Part shown: positions 18,245 to 27,853 of the stretch, in pieces | How positions within the stretch are numbered: the stretch's first letter is position 1 | Layout: every line of letters begins with the position of its first letter | Source of the DNA: Pseudidiomarina sp. CB1 | Lineage (GTDB): Bacteria; Pseudomonadota; Gammaproteobacteria; Enterobacterales; Alteromonadaceae | Assembly (NCBI RefSeq): GCF_024752025.1 | Contig: NZ_JANTPU010000001.1 | Coordinates: 1,364,001-1,428,000 of the forward strand | Reading direction: 5' to 3' | Length of the DNA: 64,000 nucleotides | Position numbers and translations under genes: made by a program | The notes under the pieces: generated by a model | What the model saw: the letters and a program-made list of their open reading frames with translations, nothing else | Databases searched by the model: none | What the model was told of the DNA's origin: nothing

Positions 18245-18375
18245 GCCAGGCAGTGCTTAAAAAGGCAAAGCCACCGAGAGGTGGTGACGCAAAACCTCCG
18301 GTCCAACCCAGAGTCTTTTACAGCTATACAACTTTATCACTGTAAAGATGCTGGCGGATAGCGGGGATGCAGGCT
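18245..18375 (+). ncRNA. Cyclic di-GMP-I (GEMM-I) riboswitch in the pilA leader
   Basis: The core of a class I c-di-GMP aptamer is readable. GGCAAA at 18264-18269 is followed by P2, a CCACC/GGTGG hairpin capped by a GNRA loop (GAGA). TGACGCAAAACCTCCGG (18285-18301) follows, holding the A that intercalates between the two ligand bases. A long P3 arm (TCTTTTACAG / CTGTAAAGA) comes next, and then the conserved TAGCGGGG (18359-18366). The layout matches Vibrio Vc2. The G of GGCAAA at 18264 corresponds to G20 of Vc2, the base that distinguishes c-di-GMP from cGAMP-selective variants. About 170 bases separate it from the pilA start, leaving room for an expression platform that I could not resolve. 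Confidence 0.88.
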
Positions 18376-18546
18376 AAAGTCTGGTGGATGGCGTGGCTTT
18401 TCGGCTTTACACACGGTCGCAAGCGCAACCACAGTCTTTCGGCTAGTGCAGAGTAATTGTTGTGTTGGTGTGACAACCAACAAAGGATTGCCACACCCTA
18501 CAACAATAATAATGGAACTACTTACGTTACTTTCGGGAGATTTGAC

Positions 18547-19041
18547 ATGAAAGCGCAAATTCAAAAAGGTTTTACCTTAATCGAATTGATGATCGTTGTT
18601 GCGATCATCGGCATCTTGGCGGCCGTCGCCATTCCACTTTACTCGGATTATACGCAGCGTGCTAAGGCTAGTACTGGTATTACTGCTTTAGCATCTTTGA
18701 AAACTGCCGTGTCCATGTGTTACCAAGAAAATGGTACCGTCACAGGATGCTCGAGCACAAGCAGTACTACAGCTACTAAAATTCCAGCTGCTTTGACTGA
18801 TGCTGATGCAATTAACGGGTTAAATTCAGCTTCAGTAACAGATGGAACCATCACCGCTCAGTTAGATGCTGTTGATACAAGTGGTACTAATATCACCGTA
18901 AACCTCGTTCCCGCTGATGGGGGCGGTTCAACCATCAATTGGGTACTTCAATGCTCAGATTATGGAACAGATGGCACTGATAGCCGTGTAGATGGTTGTG
19001 TTGCAGCCACCGGTGCTGCGGTAGCTAATAAGTTAACCTAA
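18547..19041 (+). CDS. pilA: Type IV major pilin (PilA)
   Basis: A 164-residue prepilin. It has a short leader MKAQIQKG cut before Phe by the prepilin peptidase, then the conserved [22 protein letters not shown] helix with Glu at +5, then a Ser/Thr-rich globular domain. Two late cysteines (QCSD, DGCV) probably form the D-region disulphide, and an earlier pair (MCYQ, TGCSS) a second loop. The start at 18547 has GGGAGA upstream; a longer frame from 18457 is not pilin-like. The locus pilA-pilB-pilC-pilD is complete, and the leader carries a c-di-GMP riboswitch. A terminator lies between pilA and pilB, consistent with much higher pilin than ATPase expression. Confidence 0.95.
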   Translation: MKAQIQKGFTLIELMIVVAIIGILAAVAIPLYSDYTQRAKASTGITALASLKTAVSMCYQENGTVTGCSSTSSTTATKIPAALTDADAINGLNSASVTDGTITAQLDAVDTSGTNITVNLVPADGGGSTINWVLQCSDYGTDGTDSRVDGCVAATGAAVANKLT

Positions 19042-19058
19042 AAAAATATGATTGAGTG

Positions 19059-19102
19059 GAGCGAAAGAAGCTAACTTCTTTCGCTCGCATTTTTTGTTTT
19101 TG
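19059..19102 (+). terminator. Rho-independent terminator between pilA and pilB
   Basis: A perfect 12-base stem GAGCGAAAGAAG / CTTCTTTCGCTC with a CTAA loop, followed by GCATTTTTTGTTTTT. It ends 20 bases before the pilB start, so pilB is reached by read-through or from a nearby promoter. Confidence 0.92.
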
Positions 19103-19122
19103 GACGTACTGACCATAATTCG

Positions 19123-20820
19123 ATGCTACACCATTCCCTTGCGGCGCTGTTGCTGCGTGACAGACGGATTCCTGAAGCGCAACTGAAAAGTTGTAGCGAG
19201 TACGCATGGGAAACGAAACTGCCCTTTACTACTGTTCTACTGGAACGCAAACTCATTCCCCCGAGCGACTTGGCCGCGTTTTGCTATAACGAATCCAACT
19301 CCCCTTGGTTGGATCTTGATAGCTTTAATGCCGACCAAATTCCTCCACAATTTATCAATGAACGTTTAATTCGCAAAAACCACGCGGTGCCCTTGTACCA
19401 GCGCGGCAATGTGCTGTACATCGCAGTGTCAGACCCGACCCGCATTGAAACGCTTGACGAGTTCCAGTTCCGCACGCGCTTGCAAGCCGAAGCTGTGTTG
19501 GTTGAAGAAGACAAGCTTCAAAAGCTTATTGATAAGTTACTGGAAAACGAAAGCTCAATGCTCGGTGTCACCGAGCAAGACGAACAAGAGCTGCGCGAAA
19601 TCGATGCCGACGGCGAGATCCGCGAAGAACAAGGTGCGGTTAATGTTGATGGCAAAAACGATGCGCCGATCGTCATCTACATTAACAAAATGCTACTTGA
19701 CGCTATTAAGCGCGGCGCATCGGATTTGCACTTTGAACCTTACGAGGGTGAATACCGCATTCGTTTTCGTATTGACGGCGTGTTACATGAAATTGCCCGC
19801 CCGCCGTTTGCGCTCTCGGCACGTATTGCCGCGCGTTTAAAAGTGATGTCGCAGCTCGATATTGCCGAGCGCCGCTTGCCGCAAGATGGCCGGATTAAGC
19901 TGCGCTTGTCGAAAAACAAAGCCATTGATTTCCGGGTGAGTACCTTGCCGACGATGTATGGCGAGAAAATTGTACTGCGGATTCTCGATTCTGCCGCGGC
20001 GATGATGGGCATTGAATCCTTGGGTTATGAACCCGAACAACAAAAGCTTTATGAAGACGCACTAAAACGTCCGCAAGGCATGATTCTGGTGACGGGTCCC
20101 ACAGGATCGGGTAAAACCGTCTCCTTGTACACTGGTTTGAATATTCTGAATACCAATGAGGTGAATATCTCCACCGCCGAAGACCCGGTCGAGATTAACC
20201 TGCATGGTATTAACCAAGTGCAAATTAACGTTAAAGCTGGGCTGACCTTTGCTGATGCGTTGCGCTCGTTTTTGCGGCAAGACCCCGACATTGTCATGGT
20301 CGGTGAGATCCGTGACCTCGAAACCGCAGAAATTGCCATTAAAGCGGCACAAACCGGTCACTTGGTGCTCTCGACCCTGCACACCAATTCAGCGGCCGAA
20401 ACCTTAACCCGTTTGATGAACATGGGCGTGCCGTCGTACAACATTGCCAGCTCAATTACCTTGATTATCGCGCAGCGCTTGGCTCGTCGCCTGTGCAACG
20501 AATGCAAAGAACCGGAAGACATCCCTAAAGAAGAGCTACTACGCCAAGGCTTCACTGAAGAGCAACTCCCCCATTTAAACCTGCAAAAGGCGGTCGGCTG
20601 TGACCAATGCACGGGCGGCTTTAAAGGTCGTACAGGGGTATACGAAGTTATGCCCGTGACAGAAGCCATTCAAGAACTTATTATGTCTGATGCAGGTTCG
20701 TTGCAAATTGGCCGCCAAGCGCGTAAAGAAGGCTATAATTCATTACGACAGTCAGCACTACGTAAAGTCGCCGATGGCACCATTAGCTTGGCGGAGGCGA
20801 ACCGCGTCACTAACAACTAA
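19123..20820 (+). CDS. pilB: Type IV pilus assembly ATPase PilB
   Basis: Hexameric cytoplasmic motor for pilus extension, 565 residues. The N-terminal ~150 residues are the GspE/PilB N domain ([15 protein letters not shown] and following). The ATPase core has the Walker A motif [16 protein letters not shown] around residue 325, an Asp box ([21 protein letters not shown]), Walker B ([13 protein letters not shown]) and a His box ([12 protein letters not shown]). A tetracysteine zinc motif (CNECKEP with CDQCTGG) sits near residue 460-490. The spacing to pilC is 11 bases. The start codon has only a weak ribosome-binding site. Confidence 0.95.
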   Translation: MLHHSLAALLLRDRRIPEAQLKSCSEYAWETKLPFTTVLLERKLIPPSDLAAFCYNESNSPWLDLDSFNADQIPPQFINERLIRKNHAVPLYQRGNVLYIAVSDPTRIETLDEFQFRTRLQAEAVLVEEDKLQKLIDKLLENESSMLGVTEQDEQELREIDADGEIREEQGAVNVDGKNDAPIVIYINKMLLDAIKRGASDLHFEPYEGEYRIRFRIDGVLHEIARPPFALSARIAARLKVMSQLDIAERRLPQDGRIKLRLSKNKAIDFRVSTLPTMYGEKIVLRILDSAAAMMGIESLGYEPEQQKLYEDALKRPQGMILVTGPTGSGKTVSLYTGLNILNTNEVNISTAEDPVEINLHGINQVQINVKAGLTFADALRSFLRQDPDIVMVGEIRDLETAEIAIKAAQTGHLVLSTLHTNSAAETLTRLMNMGVPSYNIASSITLIIAQRLARRLCNECKEPEDIPKEELLRQGFTEEQLPHLNLQKAVGCDQCTGGFKGRTGVYEVMPVTEAIQELIMSDAGSLQIGRQARKEGYNSLRQSALRKVADGTISLAEANRVTNN

Positions 20821-20831
20821 GGCTTGGCTCT

Positions 20832-22064
20832 ATGGCTACTGCAGCAAAAAAATCAAAAATAGAAGACTTCAGTGAGTTTCAATGGCAAGGCCTGAACCGC
20901 CGTGGCCAGAAAGTCAAAGGCATTATGCGCGGCGACAATGAAAAAGAAGTCCGCGCCAAACTTCGTGACCAAGGCATTAATCCGCGCTCCGTCAAAAAGA
21001 AAGCCAAGCCGCTGTTTGGCAATAAGAAAATTAAAGGCGCCGATATCGCGCTGTTTACCCGCCAAATTGCCACCATGCTTGAGGCCGGTGTGCCCTTGTT
21101 GCAAGGCCTGGAAATGGTCGCCAAAGGGACCGACCATGTACGGGTGCGTAATCTCATGTTAACCATTGCCGATGACGTCGGCGGCGGTTCACCGTTAGCC
21201 GCATCGTTACGCAAGCACCCTGAAGTGTTTGACCCCTTGTACTGCGACTTAGTGGATTCCGGCGAACAGTCCGGTTCTCTTGAAGCGATTTACGATCGTA
21301 TTGCCACCTACCGCGAAAAATCTGAAGCGCTAAAAGCAAAGATCAAAAAAGCCTTGGTCTACCCTGCTGCGGTTATCGTGGTAGCGATTATCGTGACCAT
21401 GATCTTATTGGTGTACGTGGTGCCGCAGTTTGAAAGCGTGTTTAATGACTTCGGCGCCGAACTACCAGCCATGACCCAGTTTGTGGTCAACCTCTCAGAA
21501 GTCGTGCAAGCCTATGCACTCTATATTGTCGTTGGTTTTATTATTGGTGCGTTCTTGTTCGGCCGCGCCATGGTGAAAAGCGAGAAATTCCGCGACAAGG
21601 TACAAGCCTACTCGTTGAAAATCCCCGTCGTCGGTATGATTTTGCACAAAGCTGCCGTGGCACGTTTTGCGCGAACGCTGTCAACCACTTTCGCTGCCGG
21701 TGTACCGCTGATTAATGCTTTAGAATCCGCTGCCGGCGCCTCAGGTAACTCGGTCTACCGCGATGCGATTTTCCGTGTGCAAAGTGACGTCACCTCGGGG
21801 ATGCAAATGCACACCGCAATGGTTAACGCCGATGTGTTCCCCACCATGGCCAACCAAATGGTCTACATTGGTGAAGAATCCGGTTCACTCGATGACATGC
21901 TCGCCAAAGTAGCCGACGTTTACGAACGTGAAGTCGACGACCTCGTTGACAACCTGACCGCGCTGTTGGAGCCCATGATCATGGTGGTCATTGGTGTGCT
22001 GGTTGGTGGCTTGATTGTCGCCATGTACCTACCGATCTTCAATCTCGGCGCAGTGGTGGGTTAA
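20832..22064 (+). CDS. pilC: Type IV pilus inner-membrane platform protein PilC
   Basis: A 410-residue polytopic protein that forms the platform on which PilB turns. It has two GspF/T2SF domains, each with an amphipathic bundle (LFTRQIATMLEAGVPLLQGLE at residues ~74-94; ARFARTLSTTFAAGVPLINALE in the second half) and three hydrophobic segments overall (AAVIVVAIIVTMILLVYVV; LYIVVGFIIGAFLFG; MIMVVIGVLVGGLIVAMYLPIF). The stop overlaps the pilD start (TAATG), so translation is coupled. Confidence 0.96.
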   Translation: MATAAKKSKIEDFSEFQWQGLNRRGQKVKGIMRGDNEKEVRAKLRDQGINPRSVKKKAKPLFGNKKIKGADIALFTRQIATMLEAGVPLLQGLEMVAKGTDHVRVRNLMLTIADDVGGGSPLAASLRKHPEVFDPLYCDLVDSGEQSGSLEAIYDRIATYREKSEALKAKIKKALVYPAAVIVVAIIVTMILLVYVVPQFESVFNDFGAELPAMTQFVVNLSEVVQAYALYIVVGFIIGAFLFGRAMVKSEKFRDKVQAYSLKIPVVGMILHKAAVARFARTLSTTFAAGVPLINALESAAGASGNSVYRDAIFRVQSDVTSGMQMHTAMVNADVFPTMANQMVYIGEESGSLDDMLAKVADVYEREVDDLVDNLTALLEPMIMVVIGVLVGGLIVAMYLPIFNLGAVVG

Positions 22065-22945
22065 TGCCAGAACAATTTGCAGAACTGTACTCGTTTTACC
22101 CAGCGTACAGCGGGATTACTTTGGCCTTTGGTTTGATTCTTGGCTTGGTGGTTGGCAGCTTTCTCAATGTGGTGATTGGCCGTTTGCCGGTGATGATGCA
22201 GCGCCAATGGCAGCGTGAATGCGCGGCGGTCAACGAGCAACCTGAGCCACAGCAAGAGACCTTCAACATCTCAACACCGGGCTCGCACTGCCCCAAGTGC
22301 AAGCATCCGATCAAGTGGTATGACAATATTCCGGTTGTTAGCTGGTTGGTGCTGCGGGCCAAGTGTCGTCACTGTAAAGCGCCGATTTCGCTGCGCTATC
22401 CGGCCATTGAAATCCTCACTGGCGTCACCTTCGCGAGTCTCGCTTGGTTCTTCGGTGCCGGTTGGCCGACACTGTTTTACATGATTTTTGCCGCCTTGCT
22501 GATCGTCATGTTCTTTATTGACTATGACCATATGCTGCTGCCTGATCAGCTCACCTACTTTACCTTATGGCTGGGGCTCTTTGTCGCTTGGCTCGGTGGT
22601 CCGGTGTTGCTGCAAGATGCGGTGATGGGCGCCATTGCTGGGTATTTGTCGCTGTGGTCAATTTATTGGGTGTTCAAGTTGCTCACCGGCAAAGAAGGCA
22701 TGGGCTATGGTGACTTTAAACTGCTCGCCGCCTTTGGCGCTTGGGCGGGCTACCAAATGCTGCCGGTGATTGTGCTCGCGGCCGCCTTTAGCGGTGCGGT
22801 GATTGGTATTACCCTGCAGGTGGTGAAGCGTAAAGAGCAAGGGCAACCGATTCCGTTTGGGCCGTTTTTGATCTGTGGCGGAGTGATTGCCATGATCTGG
22901 GGCGAACAGCTGCTGACTTGGTACTGGGGCTTGGTGCGTATCTAA
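22064..22945 (+). CDS. pilD: Prepilin peptidase / N-methyltransferase PilD
   Basis: Membrane aspartic protease of 293 residues that cuts the pilin leader and methylates the new N-terminal Phe. The cytosolic loop has the two zinc-binding CxxC pairs (CPKC at residues ~77-80; CRHC ~101-104). The two catalytic aspartates are in FFIDYDHMLLPD and in GMGYGDFKLLA. At least six further hydrophobic helices are seen. The gene overlaps pilC and, by one base of a TAATG, coaE, so all of pilB to coaE can be one transcript. Confidence 0.96.
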   Translation: MPEQFAELYSFYPAYSGITLAFGLILGLVVGSFLNVVIGRLPVMMQRQWQRECAAVNEQPEPQQETFNISTPGSHCPKCKHPIKWYDNIPVVSWLVLRAKCRHCKAPISLRYPAIEILTGVTFASLAWFFGAGWPTLFYMIFAALLIVMFFIDYDHMLLPDQLTYFTLWLGLFVAWLGGPVLLQDAVMGAIAGYLSLWSIYWVFKLLTGKEGMGYGDFKLLAAFGAWAGYQMLPVIVLAAAFSGAVIGITLQVVKRKEQGQPIPFGPFLICGGVIAMIWGEQLLTWYWGLVRI

Positions 22946-23571
22946 TGTGGGTGCTCGGTGTTACCGGTGGTATCGGCTCAGGTAAAACGACGGTCACGAA
23001 TCTCTTTGCCGCTCATGGCATTGAGGTGGTTGACGCTGACGTGATTGCCCGTCACATTCTTGATCAAGGCACACCTGCCCTTGCGGCAGTAACCGAGCGC
23101 TACGGTACAGAGGCTTTGCAGGTCGACGGCTCACTGAACCGCGCTTGGCTGCGGGAAAAAATTTTCCAACAGCCGGAAGAAAAGGACTGGCTCAATGCCC
23201 TTACCCATCCGCTGATTCGCGAACAACTGCTGGCAGCATTGCAAAACGCCAGCTCGCCCTATGTGATTCTGTCGGCGCCGTTGTTGGTCGAGAACAACCT
23301 CACACGCTATTGTGATCGGGTGCTGGTGGTGGACGTGACGGAAGCCACCCAACGCCAACGTACGGCACAGCGCGACAGCGTCAGTGCCAGCCAGGTTGAC
23401 CAAATCATGCAAGCACAGGCGACCCGCGAACAACGACTTGCAGCGGCTGACGATATCATTAACAATGATGGCGATAAGATCTTACTCGCACCGCAAGTGG
23501 CAAAGCTACACGCGCAGTATTTGCGTTTAGCCCACGATGCCGAGACCAACGACCAACCGTCGAAGAGTTAG
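22945..23571 (+). CDS. coaE: Dephospho-CoA kinase
   Basis: Last step of coenzyme A synthesis: ATP-dependent phosphorylation of dephospho-CoA, 208 residues. The P-loop GGIGSGKTT is at residues 8-16, followed by the family's DADVIAR and the lid region (RQRTAQRD). The true start is the ATG overlapping the pilD stop; the frame extends nine codons further upstream without support. The neighbours pilD and zapD match the E. coli order. Confidence 0.96.
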   Translation: MWVLGVTGGIGSGKTTVTNLFAAHGIEVVDADVIARHILDQGTPALAAVTERYGTEALQVDGSLNRAWLREKIFQQPEEKDWLNALTHPLIREQLLAALQNASSPYVILSAPLLVENNLTRYCDRVLVVDVTEATQRQRTAQRDSVSASQVDQIMQAQATREQRLAAADDIINNDGDKILLAPQVAKLHAQYLRLAHDAETNDQPSKS

Positions 23572-23572
23572 G

Positions 23573-24421
23573 ATGAGCTACCAGTCAGACTTGTTTCAGG
23601 GCGTTGCAACCGAGTCAGAAGCAGCTATGATAGAGCCAATGACCAACGCAACACCTATGACCAACGCCGAAAGTGCGTACACGATTGACTATGAGTACCC
23701 GCTCCATGAACGGGTGCGTACGTACTTGCGTCTGGAGCATTTGAAGCAATTGCTGAAGCCTTCGGCGGCGGTGGATGCGAGTAACTATGGTCGCTATTTT
23801 GATGCGCTGTTCGCAATTTTAGAGCTGTGTGAGCGCAGTGATGTGCGTACCGATGTGCAAAAAGACCTCGATCGGCGTCGTGCGCAGTTACAAGTATGGG
23901 CGCAACATCCCGACGTTAACCAAGCCCAAGTGCAAGCCCTCGCCGAGCGTGTGCAAGGGGCGATTCAAGCAATTCAGCCAATGACCCGCATTGGTAGCCA
24001 CCTGAAGCAAGATCGGTTGCTCAGTGTTACCCGACAGCGTTTTGGTATGCCCGGTGGCACCTGTAATTTTGATGTGCCGCAGTTGCACTACTGGCTGCAT
24101 CAGTCGCAGGAGCACCGTGACGCTGACTGTGAGCGCTGGTGGCGTGAGTTTAAAGTGCTGTTTGAAGGCATGGAGCTGGAGCTCGAACTACTTCGCGGGC
24201 AATCGCAGTTTGAATGGGTGGTTGCGGAAGGTGGTTTGTTGCAAGAGAGCACCGAGCCGTTAAGCTTGCTGCGCATTCGCGTGCCAGCTGATGTGCCTGC
24301 CTACCCTGTCATCAGCGGCCATAAACAACGCTTCAGCATCCGCTTCTTGAGCACCTGCCCACAACAAGGCAAAGCCTCGTTCGCCAACGACGTCGAATTC
24401 GAAATCGCGCTCTGTCCTTAA
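23573..24421 (+). CDS. zapD: Cell division protein ZapD (FtsZ-bundling)
   Basis: A 282-residue cytoplasmic protein that cross-links FtsZ filaments. Similarity to E. coli ZapD begins around YEYPLHERVRTYLRLEHL and continues through RTDVQKDLDRRRAQLQVW, GMPGGTCNFDVPQLHYWLH and the C-terminal ISGHKQRFSIRF. Upstream of this is an extra N-terminal stretch of about 38 residues (MSYQSDLFQG and a Thr/Asn-rich tract with repeated PMTNA). Translation could instead start at one of its internal methionines. I placed the start at the ATG two bases after the coaE stop. The yacG gene that commonly follows is absent; a REP array occupies that place. Confidence 0.9.
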   Translation: MSYQSDLFQGVATESEAAMIEPMTNATPMTNAESAYTIDYEYPLHERVRTYLRLEHLKQLLKPSAAVDASNYGRYFDALFAILELCERSDVRTDVQKDLDRRRAQLQVWAQHPDVNQAQVQALAERVQGAIQAIQPMTRIGSHLKQDRLLSVTRQRFGMPGGTCNFDVPQLHYWLHQSQEHRDADCERWWREFKVLFEGMELELELLRGQSQFEWVVAEGGLLQESTEPLSLLRIRVPADVPAYPVISGHKQRFSIRFLSTCPQQGKASFANDVEFEIALCP

Positions 24422-24455
24422 CCGTCATGCTTCATTCGGTGACTCCGACCTCGTC

Positions 24456-24709
24456 GTAGCCCGTGGTTCTACCACGGGGGAAACTACACCCACCGCACAA
24501 TGTTCGGGTTAAACCCGTGGTAGCCCGTAGTTCTACTACGGGGTAGCTATAACCGTTGCGTAATGTTCGGGTTTGACCCGTGGTAGAACCACGGGCTACA
24601 ACCACCGCACCGTTCGGGTTAAACCCGTGGTAGCCCGTAGTTCTACTACGGGGTAGCTATAACCCTTGCGTAATGTTCGGGTTTGACCCGTGGTAGAACC
24701 TCGGGCTAC
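24456..24709. repeat. REP array between convergent zapD and mutT
   Basis: At least six REP stems in alternating orientation, of two sub-types: CCCGTGGT-TCT-ACCACGGG and CCCGTAGT-TCT-ACTACGGG. A segment starting GTTCGGGTTAAACCCGTGG is tandemly duplicated with a 110-bp period (24502 and 24612), and the copies differ at only a few bases, so the duplication is recent. The last unit overlaps the mutT stop codon. The gap from 24422 holds nothing else that I can recognise. Confidence 0.9.
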
Positions 24710-25101
24710 TCGACCAGCAGGTCGATGATGGCTTCGTTGGCTTCGGGGAATTGGTAGGCTTGCAGGGCGTAGATGGGCACCCAGCGCCATTCTTGGCCTT
24801 CGCGCTGGGCGATGTCGCCGGTAAACGAAATAACCCGCCACACGTCCAATACGACGCGTTTATCGCCGTAATTGTGGTGAATCACCGTCAGTGGTGAGGC
24901 CGATTGCACCACAATGCTGCATTCTTCACGTAATTCACGCACTAACGCATCATAGACGGTTTCGTCAGCTTCGACTTTACCACCGGGGAATTCCCACTTG
25001 TCGCCTTGATGTAGGTCTTTGTGACGCTTACTAATGAAGATGTCACCGTCGGCGTTTTCAATCACGCCGACGGCGACATGAACGGGATCAGAGCTTGCCA
25101 T
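24706..25101 (-). CDS. mutT: MutT, 8-oxo-dGTP diphosphatase
   Basis: Nudix hydrolase of 131 residues that removes oxidised dGTP. The Nudix box runs [21 protein letters not shown] at residues ~38-58, with all catalytic residues. The N terminus ([21 protein letters not shown]) is typical MutT. The start at 25101 lies inside the last codons of secA (14-base overlap), without a clear ribosome-binding site; an upstream Met at residue -15 is possible. The stop TAG at 24706-24708 is the TAG of a REP head (GTAGCCCG). Co-transcription with secA is likely. Confidence 0.93.
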   Translation of the reverse strand: MASSDPVHVAVGVIENADGDIFISKRHKDLHQGDKWEFPGGKVEADETVYDALVRELREECSIVVQSASPLTVIHHNYGDKRVVLDVWRVISFTGDIAQREGQEWRWVPIYALQAYQFPEANEAIIDLLVE

Positions 25102-27814
25102 GGCAATGCTTGTATTTTTTCCCTGAACCACAAGGGCATGGTTCATTACGGCCAACCCGTGCACCAGCCGCTGCGGCAGCGCCCGCCGCTGGACCACTGG
25201 CTGCAGCCTCACCGGCACCGCTGGTGCTGGCACTTTCGTGCTGGAACTGCTGACGTTGTGCCAAGCGTTCTGCTTGCTCACGACGTTTCTGCTCAACCGC
25301 TTCAACGTCTTCTTCGGCGCGCACTCGAACTTTACTCAGCACCGTCACCACGTCGAGTTTCAAGGCTTCAAGCATATCCGCAAACAATTCGAAGGCTTCG
25401 CGCTTGTACTCTTGCTTCGGGTTCTTCTGCGCATAGCTACGCAAGTTAATCCCCTGACGCAAGTGGTCCATCGCCGCCAGGTGCTCTTTCCAGTGACGAT
25501 CCAAGCTTTGCAACATGATCGCTTTTTCAAACTGGCGTAGCACTTCAACACCCACTTGCTGCTCTTTCGCTTCGTAGGCTTTCTCAAGCGCTTCGACAAT
25601 CTTCTCGCGTAAAATCTCTTCGTGCAGCTTATCGTCTTCATCCAACCATTGCTGAATGGGCAACGGCAGATCAAAGTCCGAACGCAAGCGCTCTTCAAGG
25701 CCTTCGACGTTCCACATTTCTTCCAGTGATTGCGGCGGAATGTATTCGCTGATCACTTGCTCCATCACGTCAGCGCGAATCACCTTGATGGTCTCTGAAA
25801 TATCGCCTTCGTCGAGCAGCTCATTACGTTGCTCATACACCACTTTACGTTGGTCGTTGGCGACGTCATCGTATTCAAGCAAAGCTTTACGTACGTCGAA
25901 GTTACGCCCTTCAACTTTACGTTGGGCATTCTCGATCGCACGGGTCACCCACGGATGCTCGATCGCTTCACCACGCTGCATGCCCAGGCGCTTCATCAGG
26001 CCAGCCATACGCTCAGAGGCGAAAATACGCATCAAGCTGTCTTCCAGTGACAAGTAAAAACGTGACGAACCTGGGTCACCCTGACGACCAGAACGACCGC
26101 GCAACTGGTTATCAATACGGCGTGATTCATGACGCTCCGTACCAATAATATGCAAACCGCCAGCTTCGACCACCGCATCGTGGCGCTTCTGCCACTCTTG
26201 CTTCACTTTTTCGATGTGTTCTGGGGTTGGGTCTTGCATGCCCGCGATCTCGGACTGCAAGTTACCACCCAAGACGATATCGGTACCACGACCGGCCATG
26301 TTGGTCGCGATGGTTACCGCACCAGGTAAGCCGGCTTGCGCGACAATGTCAGCCTCTTTGGCGTGGAACTTCGCGTTCAAAACATTGTGCGGGATTTTTT
26401 TCTTCTTCAAGAAATTCGACAGTAACTCTGAGCTTTCGATAGAAATCGTACCGACCAGCACGGGTTGCTTCTTGGCACGACACTCTTCGATGTCCGCCAC
26501 AATCGCTTCATACTTTTCTTCGGCAGTGATGTAAATCAAGTCCGGACGGTCGTCACGGATCATCGGCCGGTTGGTTGGGATCACCACGGTTTCCAAGCCA
26601 TAAATCGACTGAAACTCAAACGCCTCGGTGTCGGCAGTACCGGTCATGCCCGCCAGTTTGTTGTACAAACGGAAGTAATTCTGGAAGGTAATCGACGCTA
26701 AGGTTTGGTTTTCGTTCTGAATGTTGACGCCTTCTTTGGCTTCCATCGCTTGGTGTAAGCCTTCTGACCAACGACGACCTTCCATGGTACGGCCAGTATG
26801 CTCGTCGACGATGACGATTTGATCGTCTTTAACAATGTAGTCGACGTCTTTGGTGAACAAGTGATGCGCACGCAAAGCCGCGTTCACATGGTGCAGCAAG
26901 GCGATGTTTGATGCCGAGTACAGTGACTCCTCTTCGCCGAGCATACCACGTTCTTTCAGAATCGCTTCAACGTGCTCTTGGCCGTTTTCGGTCAAATGCA
27001 GCTGTTTCGCTTTTTCATCAATGGTGAAGTCGCCTTCGCCACGCTTTTCTTCGGTGTCTTCTTCATCGGCGCGGGTTAACAACGGCACGATTTCATTCAT
27101 TTTCATGTACAGCTCAGAGCTGTCTTCGGCGGCACCCGAGATAATCAACGGCGTACGCGCCTCGTCGATCAAAATCGAGTCGACCTCATCCACAATCGCG
27201 TAGTTCAGCTTTTTCTGCACACGTTCTTTGGGTGAGAACGCCATGTTGTCGCGCAGGTAGTCAAAACCAAATTCGTTGTTGGTGCCGTAAGTGATGTCGG
27301 CAGCATAAGCGGCCTGCTTGTCTTGGTGCGACATGCCCGGAATATTAAACGCCACGGTCATATCAAGGAATTCAAACAGTGGACGGTTGGTTTCGGCATC
27401 ACGACGCGCAAGGTAGTCGTTCACGGTCACGATATGCACGCCATTGCCAGTCAACGCATTCAAATAAGCGGACAAGGTCGCGGTGAGGGTTTTACCTTCA
27501 CCGGTACGCATCTCGGCGATGCGGTTGTCGTTCAGGATCATACCGCCCACCAACTGCACGTCGAAGTGGCGCATGTTAAACACCCGCTTACTCGCTTCAC
27601 GTACGGTGGCGAAGGCTTCAACTAAGATGTCATCAAGGCTTTGACCGTCGGCGAGGCGTTTTTTGAATTCAGCGGTTTTTTGTTTGAGTTCGCTATCGCT
27701 GAGGGCTTCAAATTCTGGCTCGAGGGCGTTGATGGCCGCGACCTTCTTTTGTAGTCCCTTGAGAATACGGTCGTTGCGACTACCAAACACTTTGCGGAAT
27801 AGACTACCTAACAT
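25088..27814 (-). CDS. secA: Preprotein translocase ATPase SecA
   Basis: Motor of Sec-dependent export, 908 residues. The DEAD motor has Walker [11 protein letters not shown] near residue 107, [14 protein letters not shown], the second nucleotide-binding domain with [14 protein letters not shown], and the preprotein-crosslinking, helical wing and scaffold regions. The C-terminal SEC-C zinc motif is intact ([14 protein letters not shown]), preceded by an Ala/Gly-rich linker. The gene upstream in transcription order is an M23 peptidase, where E. coli has secM; I see no secM-like arrest peptide. Confidence 0.98.
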   Translation of the reverse strand: MLGSLFRKVFGSRNDRILKGLQKKVAAINALEPEFEALSDSELKQKTAEFKKRLADGQSLDDILVEAFATVREASKRVFNMRHFDVQLVGGMILNDNRIAEMRTGEGKTLTATLSAYLNALTGNGVHIVTVNDYLARRDAETNRPLFEFLDMTVAFNIPGMSHQDKQAAYAADITYGTNNEFGFDYLRDNMAFSPKERVQKKLNYAIVDEVDSILIDEARTPLIISGAAEDSSELYMKMNEIVPLLTRADEEDTEEKRGEGDFTIDEKAKQLHLTENGQEHVEAILKERGMLGEEESLYSASNIALLHHVNAALRAHHLFTKDVDYIVKDDQIVIVDEHTGRTMEGRRWSEGLHQAMEAKEGVNIQNENQTLASITFQNYFRLYNKLAGMTGTADTEAFEFQSIYGLETVVIPTNRPMIRDDRPDLIYITAEEKYEAIVADIEECRAKKQPVLVGTISIESSELLSNFLKKKKIPHNVLNAKFHAKEADIVAQAGLPGAVTIATNMAGRGTDIVLGGNLQSEIAGMQDPTPEHIEKVKQEWQKRHDAVVEAGGLHIIGTERHESRRIDNQLRGRSGRQGDPGSSRFYLSLEDSLMRIFASERMAGLMKRLGMQRGEAIEHPWVTRAIENAQRKVEGRNFDVRKALLEYDDVANDQRKVVYEQRNELLDEGDISETIKVIRADVMEQVISEYIPPQSLEEMWNVEGLEERLRSDFDLPLPIQQWLDEDDKLHEEILREKIVEALEKAYEAKEQQVGVEVLRQFEKAIMLQSLDRHWKEHLAAMDHLRQGINLRSYAQKNPKQEYKREAFELFADMLEALKLDVVTVLSKVRVRAEEDVEAVEQKRREQAERLAQRQQFQHESASTSGAGEAAASGPAAGAAAAAGARVGRNEPCPCGSGKKYKHCHGKL

Positions 27815-27853
27815 GTGATTCTATGATCCTGTGGTTAAAATGACTGCGGGCGC

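Noticed and set aside
18200-18245. A second, tandem c-di-GMP aptamer
   Set aside because: GCGCAAACCGCAG resembles the 5' part of a GEMM core, but no GACGCAAA or GCGGGG partner follows it; it forms a simple hairpin with CTGCGTTTG.
18440-18500. Terminator in the pilA leader (GTTGGT / ACCAAC hairpin)
   Set aside because: The stem is only six pairs and is not followed by a T run, so it does not support an intrinsic-terminator expression platform.
24456-24709. REP array as a CRISPR array
   Set aside because: The segments between stems are themselves repeated with a 110-bp period, the stems alternate in orientation, and no cas genes are nearby.
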